Shown: positions 59,043-64,000 of the stretch, in pieces | Position numbering within the stretch: position 1 is the first letter of the stretch | Layout of the letters: each line of letters starts with the position of its first letter | Assembly: GCF_004000235.1 (NCBI RefSeq) | Contig: NZ_RCIO01000001.1 | Location: 930,001-994,000, forward strand | Origin: Mesorhizobium sp. Z1-4 | GTDB lineage: Bacteria; Pseudomonadota; Alphaproteobacteria; Rhizobiales; Rhizobiaceae | Direction: 5' to 3' | DNA length: 64,000 bases | Notes under the pieces: generated by a model | Database searches by the model: none | The model's input: the letters and a program-made list of their open reading frames with translations, nothing else | What the model was told of the DNA's origin: nothing | Translations under genes and position numbers: made by a program

Positions 59043-59498
59043 ATGATCGTAACGCTGCTTGCACTGCATGTTCTGTCGGCCACCTTCTGGGTGGGCGGCA
59101 TGGTCTTTGCCTATTGGATCCTGCGGCCCGCGGCGGCGGCGCAGGAGCCGGCGCAGAGGCTGCCGCTGTGGCGGAGCGTATTCGCAAGCTTCCTGCCCAA
59201 GGTGGGTTTTGCAATCATCCTCTTGCTGGTCACCGGCTTCTGGCTGGTGTTTGCCGCCTATGGCGGTTTCGCCACGCTGCCGATGTCTGTTCACCTGATG
59301 ATGGGCATAGGCATCCTGATGATGCTCATCTTTCTGCATCTGGTGGCAGCGCCCTGGAAGCGCTTTCGCACAGCTGTCGACGCCGGCGATTTCGCGACAG
59401 CAGCCGTCCATCTCAACCGCATACGGGTGACGGTGGGTATCAACACGCTGCTGGGGCTTGCCACAATCGCGATCGCCGCGACGGGCAGATACTGGTGA
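59043..59498 (+). CDS. CopD-family membrane protein
   Basis: A 151-residue protein with four hydrophobic helices and a histidine in the first (ALHVLSATFWVGGMVFAYW). The pattern fits the small CopD/YbaN-like or cytochrome b561-like family seen beside heme or copper genes. GGAGG lies seven bases before the ATG. It diverges from the oxidase-like gene across 225 bp in which no other feature is evident. Confidence 0.7.
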   Translation: MIVTLLALHVLSATFWVGGMVFAYWILRPAAAAQEPAQRLPLWRSVFASFLPKVGFAIILLLVTGFWLVFAAYGGFATLPMSVHLMMGIGILMMLIFLHLVAAPWKRFRTAVDAGDFATAAVHLNRIRVTVGINTLLGLATIAIAATGRYW

Positions 59499-59558
59499 GA
59501 GCGGCCGGTCCCGCAGGCCGGGCCGGCCTAACCCATCCCCAGGAAAAGCGCGGACACC

Positions 59559-61681
<2,123 letters not shown>

Positions 61682-61756
61682 TCATCCCCGTTTGCTGCCC
61701 GGCGGCCGGATTTGAGAGTTGTTCGGGCCCTGCTTTTTCACAGGCGCGGAATGCCT

Positions 61757-61785
61757 TTGACAGCCACCGAACTTGTGGTTATGGG
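61757..61785 (+). promoter_or_regulatory. Promoter of the TIGR02300 gene
   Basis: TTGACA (61757-61762) and TATGGG (61780-61785) are 17 nt apart on the plus strand, 83 bp upstream of the GTG start. The -35 is perfect and the -10 moderate. Confidence 0.5.
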
Positions 61786-61867
61786 GACCGACCTATTTAC
61801 GGACTGAAAATTGCCGGACGCCGCGCCTCCCCCGGACGTACCGGCCAAGGATGAGCAGAGGCAGCAC

Positions 61868-62266
61868 GTGGCAAAACTCGAGCTTGGAACCAAAAGAATT
61901 TGCCCCGAAACGGGCCGGAAATTCTACGACCTGAACAAGGATCCAATCGTCTCGCCTTACAGCGGCAAAAGTTATCCGCTCAGCTTCTTCGAAGACGACG
62001 TGAAGGAAGTCGAGGAAGAAGAGGAAGCGGAAACCGCGGAAGCGGAAACCGAGAATGAGGATGTAGAGGTCGTTTCGCTGGAAGACGCCGAGGACGACGA
62101 CGACAACAAAAAATCGTCGAGCGATCCGGATGTCGACCTTGAGGACGATGACGACGTCGATCTCGGCGACGACGACGACGACGATACCTTCCTTGAAGAC
62201 GACGAAGATGACGATGACGATGTGTCGGGCATCATCGACGTCGATGACGACGACGACGACAGCTAA
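61868..62266 (+). CDS. TIGR02300 acidic protein (FYDLN family)
   Basis: A 132-residue protein. The N-terminal 45 residues (LGTKRICPETGRKFYDLNKDPIVSPYSGKSYPL) carry the signature FYDLN and a possible one-cysteine metal or nucleic-acid binding site. The rest is an extreme Asp/Glu run, the C-terminal third nearly all Asp. The family is restricted to alphaproteobacteria and its role is not known; zinc binding or ribosome contact has been suggested. The start is a GTG with AGAGG upstream (the frame opens earlier). Confidence 0.85.
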   Translation: MAKLELGTKRICPETGRKFYDLNKDPIVSPYSGKSYPLSFFEDDVKEVEEEEEAETAEAETENEDVEVVSLEDAEDDDDNKKSSSDPDVDLEDDDDVDLGDDDDDDTFLEDDEDDDDDVSGIIDVDDDDDDS

Positions 62267-62274
62267 TGAATGCG

Positions 62275-62307
62275 GCGCCGCACCGCCCTGGCGGGTGCGG
62301 CGCATTT
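62275..62307 (+). terminator. Terminator hairpin after the TIGR02300 gene
   Basis: A 10-bp GC stem GCGCCGCACC / GGTGCGGCGC with a 9-nt loop is followed by ATTT, nine bases past the stop codon. The U-run is short. Confidence 0.55.
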
Positions 62308-62429
62308 AACCGCTTCGGCGGGTCTTGATCTTCGCTGGTGACGGGTCTAGAAGCCGCCAGCACGTTGGCCAGCCGCGAGGCGGGCCAGACCTCTTCGCCG
62401 GAAACGGCGCCGGCATATGCCGGAAGTGT

Positions 62430-62500
<71 letters not shown>

Positions 62501-62505
<5 letters not shown>

Positions 62506-62845
62506 ATTTTTTCGCTCACGCCGAACTCGCTTCGCTCGCTGGCTCCGCGGGGGCGGGCGAAAGCCCGGGCCGCAGTCGCGGCCTCGTTCCAGTTCGAGGA
62601 TACTCCTCTCACCTGCACCAATTTTTTCGCTCACGCCGAACTCGCTGCGCTCGCCGGCTCCGCGGGGGCGGGCGAAAGCCCGGGCCGCAGTCGCGGCCTT
62701 GTTCCGGCTCGAGGATACTCCTCTCACCTGCACCAATTTTTTCGCTCACGCCGAACCCGCTGCGCTCGCCGGCTCCGCGCGGGCGGGCGAAAGCCCGGGC
62801 CGCAGTCGCGGCCTTGTTCCGGTTCGAGGATACTCCTTTCACCTC
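62501..62845. repeat. Three 115-bp tandem repeats starting in the tRNA-Ala 3' end
   Basis: Units at 62501-62615, 62616-62730 and 62731-62845 each begin CACCAATTTTTTCGCTCACG, the CACCA being the tRNA 3' terminus in unit one. Each also holds a CGGGC-GAAA-GCCCG hairpin and ends in CTCxxCTG or similar, with a TTCGA-like T-arm mimic before it. Units differ by only a few bases. A fourth, diverged half-unit follows at about 62849-62915. 115 is not a multiple of three, so continued coding is unlikely. Confidence 0.8.
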
Positions 62846-62916
62846 CGCCGATTTTTCGCTTGTGACAAGCTTGCCTCTCCGGCCTGCCCGCTAGGGTTGG
62901 CGAAAGCCGCAGCCAG

Positions 62917-63714
62917 CTAGGGCTCGCGGCAAAGCCCTTCTGCGGCGAGTGCCCGGCGCAGCGCCAGGACCTGCTCGGCATTGTCCCGCGCCAGGCAGCC
63001 GTCCGGGCGAAGCAGGTTGTTCTCGAAACCGATCCGCATCCTGCCGCCGCGCCGCGCCGCGGCAAGCAGGCACGCCTGCTCCGGCTGCCCGAACGCGCAG
63101 ACCGCCCACTCACTGCCTTCGGGCATTTCGGCCGCCGCATCCATGAAACCTTGCAGGTCTTCGGGGCGGCCTTCGCACGGTGTCGCATAACGGCCGAGTA
63201 CGAACAGCATCTGCAATGGCCCCGGCACATCGCCGGCAGCGGCCAACGCCAGCAGGCGGCTGACGTCCTGAGGCGCGTACAGAATATGCTGCACGGCGAT
63301 ACCGGCCTCATTGGCCCAGACATAAAATCGCGCGGCCTGCCTGTCCGGGCCGGCCAGCGGCCACATTTCCCGCAGCGCTACCGACACGCCCTCCGGCATC
63401 ACGTCGCGCACCACCCGCTGCTGCTCGGCCGGCGTGTAACGCCCGACGGCTTCTGTGGTGATCTGCACCGGCATAGCCGGCACCGCGCGCGACATTTCGG
63501 CTATCAGCTCGCGATAGCGCCCTGCGTCCAGCACATGCCGGCCTTCCGCATCCCGCACATGCGCGTGGAGCGCCTTCGCACCCGCTTCACTTGCGGCGCG
63601 GGCCGCCGCAACCGTTTCGGCGACCGTCACCGGGAGCGCAGGATGATCGGCCTTGCCAAGGCGCGCGCCGTTGGGCGCCAGCATGATGTCGGGCAGGCCG
63701 GCCAGCCGGTTCAC
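62917..63714 (-). CDS. Beta-keto acid cleavage enzyme (BKACE, DUF849 / Kce-like)
   Basis: A 265-residue TIM-barrel of the 3-keto-5-aminohexanoate cleavage family. Matches include IMLAPNGARLGKADHPALPVTVAE, the metal-site HAHVRDAEGRHVLD region (HxH and the following Asp), QITTEAVGRYTP and AFGQPEQ. These enzymes split a beta-keto acid with acetyl-CoA. The start is a GTG that overlaps the aminotransferase stop by four bases, so the two may degrade one amino compound. Length is slightly short for the family. Confidence 0.82.
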   Translation of the reverse strand: MNRLAGLPDIMLAPNGARLGKADHPALPVTVAETVAAARAASEAGAKALHAHVRDAEGRHVLDAGRYRELIAEMSRAVPAMPVQITTEAVGRYTPAEQQRVVRDVMPEGVSVALREMWPLAGPDRQAARFYVWANEAGIAVQHILYAPQDVSRLLALAAAGDVPGPLQMLFVLGRYATPCEGRPEDLQGFMDAAAEMPEGSEWAVCAFGQPEQACLLAAARRGGRMRIGFENNLLRPDGCLARDNAEQVLALRRALAAEGLCREP

Positions 63715-64000
63715 GCGGCCAACGCCTGCTCAACCGCCTTGGCGAGCCGCGCCGTGACCTCGTCGAGCTCCGCCTCGCTGATGATGAAAGGCGGAGCCAG
63801 AAGCACGTGGTCGCCGGCCCTACCGTCAAAGGTTCCGCTTCCGGGGTAACAGAACAGCCCCTCTTCCAGCGCCGCCGCCTTGATCCGTGCATGGAGCTTG
63901 CGCGAAGGATCGAAGGGCTGGCCCGTCGCACGGTCTTCCACCAGTTCGATGGCACGAAACAGCCCCCGGCCCCGGATGTCGCCGACATTGGGATGCTGGC
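63711..64000 (-). CDS. Class III aminotransferase, C-terminal part (runs off the window)
   Basis: The frame is open from the window edge (HPNVGDIRGRGLFRAIELVEDR...) to the stop at 63711, giving the last 95 or so residues of a PLP class III transaminase. VGDIRGRGLFRAIELV, then LHARIKAAALEEGLFCYPG and GDHVLLAPPFIISEAELDEV are the typical C-terminal blocks of omega-amino-acid:pyruvate-type enzymes. The PLP lysine is outside. It is coupled to the BKACE gene by a 4-base overlap. Confidence 0.85.
   Translation of the reverse strand, partial: QHPNVGDIRGRGLFRAIELVEDRATGQPFDPSRKLHARIKAAALEEGLFCYPGSGTFDGRAGDHVLLAPPFIISEAELDEVTARLAKAVEQALAA

Overview
The window reads as chromosomal sequence from a high-GC alphaproteobacterium of the order Rhizobiales, most like the Phyllobacteriaceae (Mesorhizobium / Nitratireductor / Aquamicrobium group). 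The evidence is the rimP-nusA-ylxR-infB cluster with a rimP leader, the long minus-strand run tsaB-rimI-plsC-miaB-phoH-ybeY-corC-lnt-praR-metK-trmB, a PraR-type regulator, Irr/RirA-type iron boxes and a TIGR02300 acidic protein. Genus assignment is inference.

Layout. 1-3334 (minus): the translation/transcription cluster rimP-nusA-ylxR-infB behind a promoter and an attenuator-like terminator. 3349-5893: arginine catabolism (arginase and ornithine cyclodeaminase) with a divergent Lrp/AsnC regulator. 5913-16367 (minus): housekeeping genes for tRNA modification, SAM synthesis, lipoprotein maturation and rRNA processing. metK has its own promoter and a short leader with two mutually exclusive hairpins. 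16413-21372: malate synthase G, a lone hydantoinase-A-type ATPase and a secreted protein of unknown function. 21373-22358: a gene-free, hairpin-rich stretch. 22359-24282: a strikingly AT-rich two-gene islet (a DGQHR/ParB-like protein and a HEPN-like protein), the best candidate for an uncharacterised, possibly defensive, system. 24304-27810: lepA and an SRPBCC / carotenoid-hydratase-like pair.

28095-33156 is a four-gene iron operon (imelysin, di-heme DUF1111 protein, imelysin, DUF1513) behind a RirA-type box; the di-heme gene carries a frameshift. 33194-41000 holds an MFS exporter, a small transporter with a LytTR remnant behind it, an ECF41 sigma-factor operon preceded by an exact ECF41 promoter, a Kazal-type inhibitor, a YiiX-like hydrolase, mbfA with an Irr box, and small regulators. 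40972-47804 is a TAXI-type TRAP transporter with an adjacent DctB/DctD-like two-component system, a sigma-54 promoter and paired upstream operators. 47881-61630 mixes metabolic and repair genes: cysK, trans-3-hydroxyproline dehydratase, dut, an AlkC/AlkD-like protein, prfC and aroA. 61868-64000 holds the TIGR02300 gene, tRNA-Ala(GGC) followed by three 115-bp tandem repeats that each begin with the tRNA 3' end, and a keto-aminohexanoate cleavage enzyme with an aminotransferase.

Two themes link the genes: iron control (RirA box, Irr box, imelysins, membrane ferritin) and amino-acid or organic-acid catabolism (arginine, hydroxyproline, TRAP substrate, glyoxylate via malate synthase).
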